DNA of 64,000 bases from Mycolicibacterium novocastrense (GTDB taxonomy: Bacteria; Actinomycetota; Actinomycetes; Mycobacteriales; Mycobacteriaceae), in contig NZ_BCTA01000093.1 of assembly GCF_001570485.1 (NCBI RefSeq), forward strand, positions 62,001 to 126,000. Reading direction: 5' to 3'. The notes under the pieces were generated by a model that was not told where the DNA came from, did not search any database, and saw only the letters and a list, made by a program, of their open reading frames with translations. Both the position numbers and the translations under genes were made by a program. Shown here in pieces: positions 35,516 to 44,435 of the stretch. The first letter of the stretch is position 1, and every line of letters starts with the position of its first letter.

Positions 35516-36886
35516 ATGGGGCGGAGTTATAAACACGTGGCCGTCGTCGGGGGGAGTCTCGCGGGCATGTGCGCGGCCCGGGTGCTCTCTGACGTCAGCG
35601 ATCAGATCACCATCTACGAACGCGACGATCTGCCCGACGATCCCGCCAACCGGGCGGCCGTGCCGCAGGGCCGCCACGTCCACCTGCTGATGGCCCGTGG
35701 CGCCGAAGAGTTCGAAAGCCACTTCCCCGGCCTGCTCGCGGACATGGTCGCCGACGGTGTCCCGATTCTCGAAAACCGGCCCGACTGCATCCACTTCGGT
35801 GCGGCCGGACATGTGCTCGGCACGGCACACCGGCTGCGCGACGAGTTCACCGCCTACGTGCCCAGCAGGCCGCAACTCGAATGGCAGATCCGCAAGCGGG
35901 TGAAGGGCATCGACAACGTCGACTTCGTGCACGTCGGCGTCACCGAACCTCTCTACGACGCCGCGCAAGAGCGCGTGACCGGCGTGCTGCTCGATTCGGG
36001 TCAGATCGTCGACGCCGATCTGGTGGTGGACGCCGCCGGCCGGGGTACCCGCCTGCCCGCGTGGCTCGAGAAGTGGGGTTACGCGCGTCCGGACGAAGAA
36101 ACGGTCGACGTCGGTATCTCGTATGCCAGCCACCAGTTTGACGTCCCCGACGGCCTGCTGGCCGAGAAGGTCGTCGTCGCCGGCGCTTCGCGAGAACAAC
36201 CCCTCGGCATCGGCATGTTGTTCTACGAGGACGGCAACTGGAACGTCACGGCCTTCGGGGTGGGCAAGGTGCCGCCGCCGCAGACCGTCGAGCAGATCCT
36301 CGACCTGGCCGATGACATCCTGCCCCCGCACGTCTCGGCCGCGTTGCGGCAGGCCACACCGCTGGGCGAAATGGCATTCCACCGCTATCCGACGAGTCGG
36401 TGGCGCCGCTACGACACCCTGGAGCGCTTCCCCGCAGGCATCATCCCGTTCGGGGACGCCGTCGTCAGCTTCAACCCGACGTTCGGCCAGGGTATGACCA
36501 TGACGGCGATCCAGGCCGGCAACCTGCGCTCGGTGCTGGCATCCGGCGACCCGGACATTGCCGGTGCTCTGGCGAAGGCGACGGCCAAGACGACGTGGCC
36601 GGTGTGGGTGATGACGGCCATCGGCGACCTGACGCTGCACAACGCGACCGGCGATGCCAAGTGGTGGTACAAGCCCGTCGGCGGCCTGTTCGACCAGTTC
36701 CTCGGCGCCGCGGAGACCGATCCCGTTCTCGCCGAGTGGTTTCTGCGCCGGTTCAGTCTGCTCGACAGCCTCTACATGGTGCCCTCGCCTCGGCTGGTGG
36801 GCCGCACCATCCGGCACAACCTGCGGTTGTGGCTGGCCGAGAAGCGGGCGGCCAAACATCCGGCCGCGGTGCCTCAATCGGCGTGA
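35516..36886 (+). CDS. FAD-dependent oxidoreductase
   Basis: A 456-residue flavoprotein of the monooxygenase/dehydrogenase type. The N-terminal Rossmann motif is VAVVGGSLAGMCAARVL (G-G-S-x-x-G, about 8-24), with ERDDLP for ribose. The second FAD motif is IPFGDAVVSFNPTFGQGM (about 312-329). Substrate unknown. It matches the position of Rv3254. The ATG at 35516 is used; an in-frame GTG at 35507 is also possible. It is divergent from the permease. Confidence 0.85.
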   Translation: MGRSYKHVAVVGGSLAGMCAARVLSDVSDQITIYERDDLPDDPANRAAVPQGRHVHLLMARGAEEFESHFPGLLADMVADGVPILENRPDCIHFGAAGHVLGTAHRLRDEFTAYVPSRPQLEWQIRKRVKGIDNVDFVHVGVTEPLYDAAQERVTGVLLDSGQIVDADLVVDAAGRGTRLPAWLEKWGYARPDEETVDVGISYASHQFDVPDGLLAEKVVVAGASREQPLGIGMLFYEDGNWNVTAFGVGKVPPPQTVEQILDLADDILPPHVSAALRQATPLGEMAFHRYPTSRWRRYDTLERFPAGIIPFGDAVVSFNPTFGQGMTMTAIQAGNLRSVLASGDPDIAGALAKATAKTTWPVWVMTAIGDLTLHNATGDAKWWYKPVGGLFDQFLGAAETDPVLAEWFLRRFSLLDSLYMVPSPRLVGRTIRHNLRLWLAEKRAAKHPAAVPQSA

Positions 36887-36929
36887 ACCGGGCGCGAGCG
36901 GGTAATTTCTTGACCATGACGAGGACGCG

Positions 36930-37880
36930 ATGAGCGCAGGACTGTTCGGGCTTCTCGACGACGTCGCGGTGCTGGCGCGCATGGCCGCCGCATCGGTCGA
37001 CGACATCGGGGCGGCGGCGGGCCGGGCGACCGCCAAGGCCGCGGGCGTCGTCGTCGACGACACCGCCGTGACGCCGCAGTACGTTCACGGGCTGGCCGCA
37101 GAGCGCGAACTGCCGATCATCAAGCGCATCGCGATCGGCTCACTGCGCAACAAGCTGCTGTTCATCCTGCCCGCTGCACTACTGCTCAGCCAGTTCCTTC
37201 CGTGGCTGCTGACACCGCTGCTGATGCTCGGCGCGACATATCTGTGCTACGAGGGCGCCGAGAAAGTGTGGGGCCGCATTCGGGGCCACGACCACCACTC
37301 CGCGCCCGTCGCGACGGTGGGCGAGGACGCCGAGAAGTTCATGGTGACCGGCGCCATCCGCACCGATTTCATCCTGTCGGCGGAGATCATGGTGATCGCG
37401 CTGAACGAGGTGGCCGATCAGTCGTTCTGGCCGCGGTTGATCATCCTGGTCGTCGTCGCGATCGTGATCACGATCGCGGTGTACGGCGTCGTGGCAGGCA
37501 TCGTGAAGATGGACGACATCGGACTGCGCCTCGCGCAGCGCAGTTCGAAGCTCGCGCAGAAGATCGGCCGCGGCCTGGTGGCCGGGATGCCGAAACTTCT
37601 TGCCGCACTTTCGGTCATCGGCACCGTGGCGATGCTGTGGGTCGGCGGTCACATCCTGCTGGTCGGAACCGACGAACTGGGCTGGCATCTGCCCTACAGC
37701 CTCGTGCACCACCTCGAGGAGATCGTCCACCACGCCGTCGGCGGGGTCGGCGGCGTACTGGCGTGGCTGGTCAACACGGCCGCGTCGGCGGTCATCGGCC
37801 TGGTGGTCGGCGCGGTCGTCGTCGCGGTGATGCATGTGTTGCCGTTCGGCCGGGGCGCCAAGGAGAAGACGGCCCACTGA
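36930..37880 (+). CDS. DUF808 inner-membrane protein (YedI-like)
   Basis: A 316-residue membrane protein. The start SAGLFGLLDDVAVLARMAAAS (about 2-22, split here) and TPQYVHGLAAERELPIIKRI are the DUF808 signature. Five to six hydrophobic segments follow, with RTDFILSAEIMVIALNEV in the middle. Function unknown. It starts 43 bp after the FAD gene and converges on manA with only 4 bp between them. Confidence 0.88.
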   Translation: MSAGLFGLLDDVAVLARMAAASVDDIGAAAGRATAKAAGVVVDDTAVTPQYVHGLAAERELPIIKRIAIGSLRNKLLFILPAALLLSQFLPWLLTPLLMLGATYLCYEGAEKVWGRIRGHDHHSAPVATVGEDAEKFMVTGAIRTDFILSAEIMVIALNEVADQSFWPRLIILVVVAIVITIAVYGVVAGIVKMDDIGLRLAQRSSKLAQKIGRGLVAGMPKLLAALSVIGTVAMLWVGGHILLVGTDELGWHLPYSLVHHLEEIVHHAVGGVGGVLAWLVNTAASAVIGLVVGAVVVAVMHVLPFGRGAKEKTAH

Positions 37881-37884
37881 GTCG

Positions 37885-39111
37885 CTAGATGCCGACCGTG
37901 GCGCGGAACAACTTCGTCGGCTCCGTGGCCGCCAGCCTAATCGGCCCCTCGTCGGCGGGCACCCACGCCGCAGATCCCCGGTTCAGCGTGACGGTGCCGC
38001 CCTTGGCGTGCACCACCGTCGAACCCTCGGCGCACAGCAGCAGCTGCGGACCGTCGTGGCGCGTGGGTGCGTCGATCTCATAACCGACCCGGTCGGCGTC
38101 GATGTCCAGCACCGACAGCGAAAACTCCTGTGCCGGTGTGCGGTACACCCATTCGATACTGTCTTCGACTTTCTCGGGACGGACCACCACGTCCTCGGCG
38201 GGCGTGAAGTCGAGCACCCGCAACAACTCCGGGACATCGACGTGCTTGGGTGTCAGCCCCCCACGTAACACGTTGTCGGAGTTGGCCATCACCTCGACAC
38301 CGACACCGCTGAGATAGGTGTGCAGATTTCCCGCAGGCAGATAGATGCCCTCGCCGGGGCTCAGGGTGATGCGGTTCAGAAGCAGGGACGCCAGCACACC
38401 CGCGTCGCCGGGATAGCGCTCGCCGAGTTCGAGCACGGTCTTGGCCTCGGCCGCGAACTCGCCTCTGCCCGAACACACGTAGTGGATGGCCCCGTCGATC
38501 ACCGCGGGCACCAAGACATCGAGATCGGGTTGCGGCGCGGTGATCCAGGTCGTGAACAGCGCGCGCAGTCCGTCGCCGTCCGGTTGGCCGGAGAGCAGGT
38601 TGACGAACGGGTCCAGATCGCCGACCTCCAGCGCACGCATCAACTCGATGGTCCGCCGGACCGGCCGGAAACCGGCGAGCGCCTCGAATGGCCGCACGGC
38701 GACGATCAATTCGGGCTTGTGGCTGGGGTCGCGGTAGTTGCGGTCGGGGGCCGAGACGGGGATGCCGAGCCTGTTCTCCCGTTCGTAGCCCTCGACGGCC
38801 TGCTCGGCGCTGGGGTGCGCCTGCAGCGACAACGGCTCGTCGGCGGCCAGCACCTTGACCAGAAACGGCAGCGCCTCGCCGAAGCGTGCGCAGACCGCCG
38901 CGCCCAACTGCCCCTCGGGATCGTCGCGCAGCGCATCCAGCAGCGAAAGCTCTCCGGCTCCCGTCTCCAGCATGGCCGGATCACCGGGATGGGCTCCGAA
39001 CCACAGCTCGGCCTCGGGATGCGCTGTGGGACTGGGCCTTCCAGTGAACTCGGCAATGTCTGTGCGGGAACCCCAGGCATAGGTCCGCACCGCTCCCCGT
39101 AGCAAGTGCAC
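37885..39111 (-). CDS. manA: Mannose-6-phosphate isomerase
   Basis: A 408-residue type I phosphomannose isomerase linking fructose-6-phosphate to mannose-6-phosphate. Seen: RTYAWGSRTDIAE at the start, zinc-site region LSLQAHPSAEQA and HKPELIVAVRPFEALAGF, then IYLPAGNLHTYLSGVGVEVMANSDNVLRGGLTPK (split here), the cupin with remaining ligands. The product feeds GDP-mannose for lipoarabinomannan, PIMs and glycoproteins. It ends the manB-tobH-manA set; the start is GTG 39111. Confidence 0.95.
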   Translation of the reverse strand: MHLLRGAVRTYAWGSRTDIAEFTGRPSPTAHPEAELWFGAHPGDPAMLETGAGELSLLDALRDDPEGQLGAAVCARFGEALPFLVKVLAADEPLSLQAHPSAEQAVEGYERENRLGIPVSAPDRNYRDPSHKPELIVAVRPFEALAGFRPVRRTIELMRALEVGDLDPFVNLLSGQPDGDGLRALFTTWITAPQPDLDVLVPAVIDGAIHYVCSGRGEFAAEAKTVLELGERYPGDAGVLASLLLNRITLSPGEGIYLPAGNLHTYLSGVGVEVMANSDNVLRGGLTPKHVDVPELLRVLDFTPAEDVVVRPEKVEDSIEWVYRTPAQEFSLSVLDIDADRVGYEIDAPTRHDGPQLLLCAEGSTVVHAKGGTVTLNRGSAAWVPADEGPIRLAATEPTKLFRATVGI

Positions 39112-39115
39112 TTGG

Positions 39116-40225
39116 CTAACCTCGAACTAACTTCAGGTAGACGGCGGTCATCTCCAAGCGGACGGCGAGCATGGCCAACTGTTGTTCCATGCTGCCCGCC
39201 GCCGTCGACGCGTCCGGCACCGCTGCCGCCTCCGGCAGTTCGGGCACGTCCTGGGCGCTGAGCACATCGACGTCGTCCAGATCCCCTGCCCGCGCAGCGA
39301 CGAACGGCTGCTCCGCGTCGGTGGTGAGCACGAATGTCCGCATACGCCGGGGAAGCGGGCCGTCGATCTGTTCGTCGTGGAACATCGACCGCTCCCGGTC
39401 GGCCGCCGACGTGCCACCCATGCCACCGCGCAGCACCACCAGCGCATCGGCGAAGCCGGCCGCGGCGACGACTCGGTGGGCGATGCGCAGCAGGATGGCC
39501 GCACAGTGGCGCGCCACCGCCAGCGTCGCCGCGCTGTCGCCGGCCAGCACCACTTCGCGGTCCGACATCCGTTCGGCCAGTGTCTTGGCCGGGTTGGTGA
39601 ACAGCTCTCGGTTCGCGCTGTTGCGCAGCGCCTCGGCGTCGAGTTCGTCGGCCAGTGCGTCCAGATCGACGTGCATCGTCGGATCGACGACGTCGAGTGT
39701 GGCCAGCCCGGCGGCGAGGTAGCGCACGAACCCGAACTCGTCGGGTACCCACACCCTGGGCGGCAACACCGCCGCGCGCCCGGCCGCGACGTCGCGTAGC
39801 GGCCCTTCAAACGGCGCAACCACCACCACTCGCGCGCCGCGACGCACGCCGGTGGCGGCCGCGTTCACCAGAGCGGGATCGCCGGGGTCGTCGCCCGCGA
39901 CGACCAAGACGTCCAGCGGACCGATCCACGGCGGAACCTCGGAGGCCACGACGATGGGCGCGGCCACCGATCCGCCCCATGCCGACGCGAGCAGCGCTCC
40001 GGCAGTCTCCGCATTGCCGCGACCGGCGACCCAGATCAACGTGCGCGGTGTCCCGTCGCTGCGCAGCGATTCGAGTTCGCCCTCCGCGAGCGCGGCGGCG
40101 GTGGAACGCACCTGGGCGCCGGCCATCGACGCCGCGCGCAGCAGGCCGTCGCGGTCGGCCCCGAGCAGGGCGTCGACGTCGTCGAGGTCGATGGTCGCGG
40201 CCGAGGAAGACGGTCCGGTGCTCAC
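39116..40225 (-). CDS. SIS-like protein of the mannose cluster (TobH/Rv3256c-like)
   Basis: A 369-residue protein that I match by position and content to Rv3256c, sometimes named TobH-like. It has two alpha/beta halves with SIS-type glycine-rich loops (VAGRGNAETAGALLA, about 67-81; LAGDSAATLAVARHCA later), as in sugar-phosphate isomerases. Catalytic function is not established. GTG 40225 overlaps the manB stop (GTGA), and manA follows after 4 bp, so it is embedded in the mannose operon. Confidence 0.7.
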   Translation of the reverse strand: MSTGPSSSAATIDLDDVDALLGADRDGLLRAASMAGAQVRSTAAALAEGELESLRSDGTPRTLIWVAGRGNAETAGALLASAWGGSVAAPIVVASEVPPWIGPLDVLVVAGDDPGDPALVNAAATGVRRGARVVVVAPFEGPLRDVAAGRAAVLPPRVWVPDEFGFVRYLAAGLATLDVVDPTMHVDLDALADELDAEALRNSANRELFTNPAKTLAERMSDREVVLAGDSAATLAVARHCAAILLRIAHRVVAAAGFADALVVLRGGMGGTSAADRERSMFHDEQIDGPLPRRMRTFVLTTDAEQPFVAARAGDLDDVDVLSAQDVPELPEAAAVPDASTAAGSMEQQLAMLAVRLEMTAVYLKLVRG

Positions 40226-41619
40226 GTGACCACCTCGGAGTCGGAAGGGACCCGCCCACGAACGGTTTCGGAGACCTGTCCGACGATCTGGTCGACCTCG
40301 TCGGTGGTGCGGGCTTCGACGTTGAGCCGCAGCAGCGGTTCGGTATTGGACATCCGCAGGTTGAACCAGGCGCCCTCACCGAGATCGACGGTCACACCGT
40401 CGAGGTGGTCGATCGAGTGGATTCGGTCGCCGAACGCCTTGAGCACCTCGTCCACACACCGCTCGGCCTCGGTGACGGTGAAGTTGATCTCGCCGGACGC
40501 CTCGTAGCGCTGATAGTCGGCCATCATCTCCGACAGCGGCCGGTGTTGTTCGCCGAGCGCGGCCAACACGTGCAGGGCGGCCAGCATGCCGGAGTCGGCA
40601 CCCCAGAAGTCGCGGAAGTAGTAGTGCGCCGAGTGCTCGCCGCCGAAGATCGCACCGGTCTCGGCCATCAGCGCCTTGATATAGGAGTGCCCGACGCGGC
40701 TGCGGACCGGCGTACCGCCCCGCTCGGTCACCAGTTCGGGCACCGCCCGCGAGGTGATCAGGTTGTGAATAACCGTGGCGCCGATCTCCCTGCCGAGTTC
40801 CCGCGCGGCGACCAACGCGGTCACCGCTGACGGCGAGACCGGATGCCCCTTCTCGTCGACCACGAAACACCGGTCGGCGTCGCCGTCGAACGCCAGGCCG
40901 ATGTCGGCACCGGTTTGCAGGACGAAAGCCTGCAGATCGGTCAGGTTGGCCGGATCCAGCGGATTGGCTTCGTGATTGGGGAAGGTGCCGTCGAGTTCGA
41001 AGTACAGCGGCGCCAGTGTGATCCCCGAGATCGGACCCAACACCGCGGGCGTGGTGTGGCCGGCCATGCCGTTGCCCGCGTCGACGGCGACCTTGAGCGG
41101 TCGCATATCGGCCAGGCTCACCAGCGAGCGCAGAAACTCGCCGTAGTCGGCCAACACGTCGCGGTCGCCGACCGTGCCGCGCGCACCGTCGTAGCCGGGA
41201 ACACCGTCGATCACCTCGTCGGCGATGGTCCCCAGCCCGGTGTCCTTGCCCACCGGTTTGGCGCCGGCACGACAGAGCTTGATGCCGTTGTAGGCGGCCG
41301 GGTTGTGGCTGGCGGTGAACATCGCGCCGGGGCAGTCCAGAAGTCCCGACGCGAAGTACAGCTGGTCGGTCGAGGCGAGTCCGATCCGCACCACATCGAG
41401 GCCCTGGGCGGTCACGCCGTCGGCGAACGCGTCCGCCAGTGCGGGTGAGCTGGCGCGCATGTCGTAGCCGATGACCATTTGCGACGCGTTGTCCCGCACG
41501 AGACGGGCGAAGGCGCCGCCGACGTCGGCGACGAACGGCTCGTCGAGCTCGGTACCGACCAGGCCGCGCACGTCATAGGCCTTGATGACGCGATGAACCG
41601 CCGCGGCGGGCCGGGACAT
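40222..41619 (-). CDS. manB: Phosphomannomutase
   Basis: A 465-residue alpha-D-phosphohexomutase converting mannose-6-phosphate to mannose-1-phosphate. The catalytic phosphoserine loop is TASHNPAAYNG (about 100-110), the Mg2+ loop DGDADRCFV, the sugar loop GGEHSAHYYF, and the phosphate loop RMSNTEPLLRLN. ATG 41619 is preferred, because AAGGAG lies 5 bases upstream and it gives the usual 465 residues. It begins the manB-tobH-manA set. Confidence 0.95.
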   Translation of the reverse strand: MSRPAAAVHRVIKAYDVRGLVGTELDEPFVADVGGAFARLVRDNASQMVIGYDMRASSPALADAFADGVTAQGLDVVRIGLASTDQLYFASGLLDCPGAMFTASHNPAAYNGIKLCRAGAKPVGKDTGLGTIADEVIDGVPGYDGARGTVGDRDVLADYGEFLRSLVSLADMRPLKVAVDAGNGMAGHTTPAVLGPISGITLAPLYFELDGTFPNHEANPLDPANLTDLQAFVLQTGADIGLAFDGDADRCFVVDEKGHPVSPSAVTALVAARELGREIGATVIHNLITSRAVPELVTERGGTPVRSRVGHSYIKALMAETGAIFGGEHSAHYYFRDFWGADSGMLAALHVLAALGEQHRPLSEMMADYQRYEASGEINFTVTEAERCVDEVLKAFGDRIHSIDHLDGVTVDLGEGAWFNLRMSNTEPLLRLNVEARTTDEVDQIVGQVSETVRGRVPSDSEVVT

Positions 41620-41686
41620 TAGGACTCCTTGTGACACGGACTACTACTGGCGCCAGCCTAACGGTCCGGCCAGACGGGCACGTCGT

Positions 41687-42118
41687 CTAGTCGGTGGGGT
41701 CCGGCAGCACCCGCAGATGGCCTCGGCGACGGCCGTTGGACTCGGGCCGCCGCGCGGGCGGTGCCATCAGCGAGCCTCCGGGCGCGCCGGTGACGGGGTC
41801 GGAGAATCCCGTGTTGAAGCCCGGCGCCATCCGGTTGAGCGGCGGAGCGACGTCACGCCCCTCCCGGACCGCATCCGCGAGCGCGACGAGATCGTCGTCG
41901 TCGGGATGTGAGGGCAGTGGGCCGGCGTGGCGCACCAGTTCCCAGCCGCGGGGCGCGGTGACGCGGCCGGCGTGCACGACGCACAGGTCCCATGAGTGCG
42001 GTTCGGCCACCGTCGCGAGGGGGCCGACGACCGCCGTGGAGTCGGCGTAGACGAATGTCAGCGTCGCGACCGCATAGTGCGGACACCCGGGCCGGCAGCA
42101 GCGACGGGGAACGTTCAC
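41687..42118 (-). CDS. DUF3499 protein (Rv3258c-like)
   Basis: A 143-residue actinobacterial protein. A cysteine cluster opens it (CCRPGC, residues 7-12), with a further Cys in DLCVVH (about 46), suggesting a small metal site (inference). The second half is Gly/Pro/Arg-rich and probably disordered. Function unknown. It starts with GTG 42118 behind a -10-like TAGCCT and is divergent from the zincin-like gene. Confidence 0.82.
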   Translation of the reverse strand: MNVPRRCCRPGCPHYAVATLTFVYADSTAVVGPLATVAEPHSWDLCVVHAGRVTAPRGWELVRHAGPLPSHPDDDDLVALADAVREGRDVAPPLNRMAPGFNTGFSDPVTGAPGGSLMAPPARRPESNGRRRGHLRVLPDPTD

Positions 42119-42124
42119 AGCGGA

Positions 42125-42130
42125 AGGCTA
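42125..42130 (-). promoter_or_regulatory. Leaderless-type -10 element before the DUF3499 gene
   Basis: TAGCCT on the minus strand, 6 bases before the GTG at 42118. The divergent gene has its own TACGAT at 42194-42199 and an AAAGGAG site. Confidence 0.5.
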
Positions 42131-42233
42131 TCGTGGCCGCACCCCGCACGCCGCCGGACACGCGCAGCCTGCCGACGGCCGATCTCGAACCGTTACGATC
42201 CAGTTCATCGCGCACGAAAGGAGCACCCAAGCG

Positions 42234-42698
42234 GTGGCCAAGCGTGGACACATGCGCGCGCGCCGGGGCCGCGAGATGCGCGGGCCGTTACTCCCCCCGA
42301 CGGTGCCGGGCTGGCGCAGTCGCGCCGAGAAGTTCGACATGGCGGTGCTGGAGGCATACGAGCCGATCGAGCGGCGTTGGCAGGACCGGTTGGCGCAACT
42401 CGACGTGGCGGTCGACGAGATACCACGGATCGCACCCAAGGATCCCGAGAGTGTGCAGTGGCCGCCGGAGGTGATCGCCGACGGGCCGATCGCACTGGCC
42501 CGGCTGATCCCGGCGGGCGTGGACGTCAGGGGGAACGCCACACGCGCACGAATTGTCCTGTTTCGCAAGCCAATCGAGCGGCGGGCCAAGGATTCCGTCG
42601 AACTCGAGGAGCTGCTACATGAAATCCTGGTGGCTCAGGTCGCCACATATCTGGGCGTCGAGCCTTCCGTCATCGACCCGACGATCGACGACGATTGA
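42234..42698 (+). CDS. Zincin-1-like protein with degenerate HExxH (Rv3259-like)
   Basis: A 154-residue protein aligning with the small bacterial metallopeptidase (zincin_1) family: YEPIERRWQDRLAQLDVAVDEIP and ARIVLFRKPIERRA precede the active-site helix. That helix reads LLHEILVAQVATYLGV, so the His-Glu pair is present but the second zinc histidine of HExxH is replaced by Val. Either the protein is no longer a protease or it uses other ligands. GTG 42234 has GAAAGGAG upstream. It is convergent with whiB2. Confidence 0.75.
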   Translation: MAKRGHMRARRGREMRGPLLPPTVPGWRSRAEKFDMAVLEAYEPIERRWQDRLAQLDVAVDEIPRIAPKDPESVQWPPEVIADGPIALARLIPAGVDVRGNATRARIVLFRKPIERRAKDSVELEELLHEILVAQVATYLGVEPSVIDPTIDDD

Positions 42699-42707
42699 GC
42701 GCGCGGC

Positions 42708-43103
42708 TCAGATGATTCCGCGCTTGAGGCGGCGACGCTCGCGCTCGGACAGGCCGCCCCAGATCCCGAAGCGCTCATCGTGCGCCAGGGCGTACTCCAG
42801 GCAGGCGTCGCGCACTTCGCAGCCCTGGCAGATGCGCTTGGCCTCGCGCGTCGAGCCGCCCTTCTCCGGAAAGAACGCCTCGGGGTCGGTTTGGGCGCAC
42901 AGCGCCTTCTCCTGCCAGAGTTCGTCCTCCGGTGTCAGTGCCGGCGCCACATCGATCGGATCGGGCACCAAACTCAACTGGGGACGCCGCGGCGTCTCGA
43001 GCGGTGCCGGTTCCGAATGGGCGTGCGGCGCGCTGTCTACTGAGCCGAAGACTCGGCTGTCGAACCGAACCAGACGATCGAAATCGCCGTACTCAAAAGA
43101 CAT
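42708..43103 (-). CDS. whiB2: WhiB-family iron-sulfur regulator WhiB2 (WhmD)
   Basis: A 131-residue [4Fe-4S] transcription factor needed for septation in mycobacteria. Four cluster cysteines: Cys in ALCAQTDPEAFFPEKGG, then CQGCEVRDAC. The GIWGGLSERERRRLK turn and basic end follow. The N-terminal ~60 residues match the longer M. smegmatis form (WhmD) rather than the short M. tuberculosis one. GAGGAGGCGGAAG precedes ATG 43103. Confidence 0.95.
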   Translation of the reverse strand: MSFEYGDFDRLVRFDSRVFGSVDSAPHAHSEPAPLETPRRPQLSLVPDPIDVAPALTPEDELWQEKALCAQTDPEAFFPEKGGSTREAKRICQGCEVRDACLEYALAHDERFGIWGGLSERERRRLKRGII

Positions 43104-43415
43104 CTTCCGCCTCCTCACCTGGTCTCGTTGATCCCCTATAAGTGGCCCACCGGAACGTGGAACACTTCCAATTCGAACAAGTGATCGAATCTCGGTCTGC
43201 GGCACCGGAACCGGATGGCCTACCGGGAAATGACACTGCTGTGATTACACACGCGTCAGTCGCCCTGGTCAAGCTCTAGAACAGGAATTCATACCATTCC
43301 GTGATCGAAATACGGCGAGTCGTGACCTCGGCGTGTCCATCACACTCCCGTCCGCCGGGGCCGGCCCCACTCCTGCCCGTACCGGATTCGCTCGGACGGC
43401 CTACCCTCGGTCGAT
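43104..43415. other. Divergent regulatory region, whiB2 and fbiA
   Basis: These 312 bases hold no gene. GTGATCGAA occurs at 43181-43189 and 43301-43309, exactly 120 bp apart. The minus-strand segment near 43240-43265 (TGTAATCACAGCAGTGTCA) resembles MtrA-type sites only loosely. TACCCT at 43402-43407 is the probable fbiA -10, 8 bases before its GTG. An ATG at 43414 is followed directly by TGA. Confidence 0.45.
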
Positions 43416-44435
43416 GTGAAGGTCACCGTACTGGTCGGCGGCGTCGGGGGCGCCCGCTTCCTGCTCGGCGTGCAACACCTGTTGGGGCTGGGGCAATTTC
43501 GTGGCACCGAAGGTACTGCTGGGACTGATGATACTGCTGAGCACCAACTTACTGCAGTGGTCAATGTGGGCGACGACGCATGGATGTTCGGCGTGCGGAT
43601 CTGCCCGGATCTCGACACCTGCATGTACACCCTCGGCGGCGGCATCGATCCCGAACGCGGCTGGGGACACCGCAATGAAACCTGGCATGCCAAGGAGGAA
43701 CTCGCGGCCTACGGCGTCCAACCCGACTGGTTCGGACTCGGCGACCGGGATCTGGCGACACATCTCGTGCGCAGCCAGATGTTGCGCGCGGGTTATCCGC
43801 TCTCGCAGGTGACCGAGGCGTTGTGCTCGAGGTGGGCGCCCGGGGCCCGGCTGCTGCCGGCCAGTGACGACCGCAGCGAAACACACGTCGTGATCACCGA
43901 TCCCGGGCCGGGCCAGTATGCCGGCGAGAAGCGCGCCATCCACTTTCAGGAGTGGTGGGTGCGGTACCGCGCGAAAGTACCAACGCACAGCTTCGCTTTC
44001 GTCGGCGCGGAGAAGGCCACCGCCGGACCGGGCGTCGCCGAGGCCATCGAATCGGCCGACGTCGTCCTCATCGCGCCCTCGAACCCGGTGGTGAGCATCG
44101 GGGCGATCCTCGCCGTACCCGGTATCCGCGGCGCACTGCGATCGACACCGGCGCCGGTCGTCGGCTACTCCCCGATCATCGGCGGAAAGCCGTTGCGGGG
44201 CATGGCCGATGAATGCCTGTCGGTGATCGGCGTGCCGAGTACGTCACAAGCCGTCGGCAGGCACTACGGTGCGCGCTCCGGTGTCGGGATCCTCGACGGC
44301 TGGCTGGTGCACGAGGGGGACGGCGCACAGATCGACGGTGTCGAAGTCCGCGCGGTGCCGCTGCTCATGACCGATCCCGAGGTGACCGGCGAGATGGTCC
44401 GCGCCGGAATGGATTTGGCAGGCATCAAGCCATGA
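43416..44435 (+). CDS. fbiA: 2-phospho-L-lactate transferase (F420 biosynthesis)
   Basis: A 339-residue CofD/FbiA protein that transfers the phospho-lactate/enolpyruvate-type group to FO to build coenzyme F420. Seen: VLVGGVGGARFLLGVQ (4-19), VVNVGDDAWMFG, DLDTCMYTLGGGIDPERGWG (66-85 region), GLGDRDLATH, and IAPSNPVVSIGAIL. GTG 43416 is used; the ATG two bases earlier is out of frame. Residues about 29-44 form a short variable insertion with T-ending codons. The fbiB ATG overlaps its stop. Confidence 0.95.
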   Translation: MKVTVLVGGVGGARFLLGVQHLLGLGQFRGTEGTAGTDDTAEHQLTAVVNVGDDAWMFGVRICPDLDTCMYTLGGGIDPERGWGHRNETWHAKEELAAYGVQPDWFGLGDRDLATHLVRSQMLRAGYPLSQVTEALCSRWAPGARLLPASDDRSETHVVITDPGPGQYAGEKRAIHFQEWWVRYRAKVPTHSFAFVGAEKATAGPGVAEAIESADVVLIAPSNPVVSIGAILAVPGIRGALRSTPAPVVGYSPIIGGKPLRGMADECLSVIGVPSTSQAVGRHYGARSGVGILDGWLVHEGDGAQIDGVEVRAVPLLMTDPEVTGEMVRAGMDLAGIKP

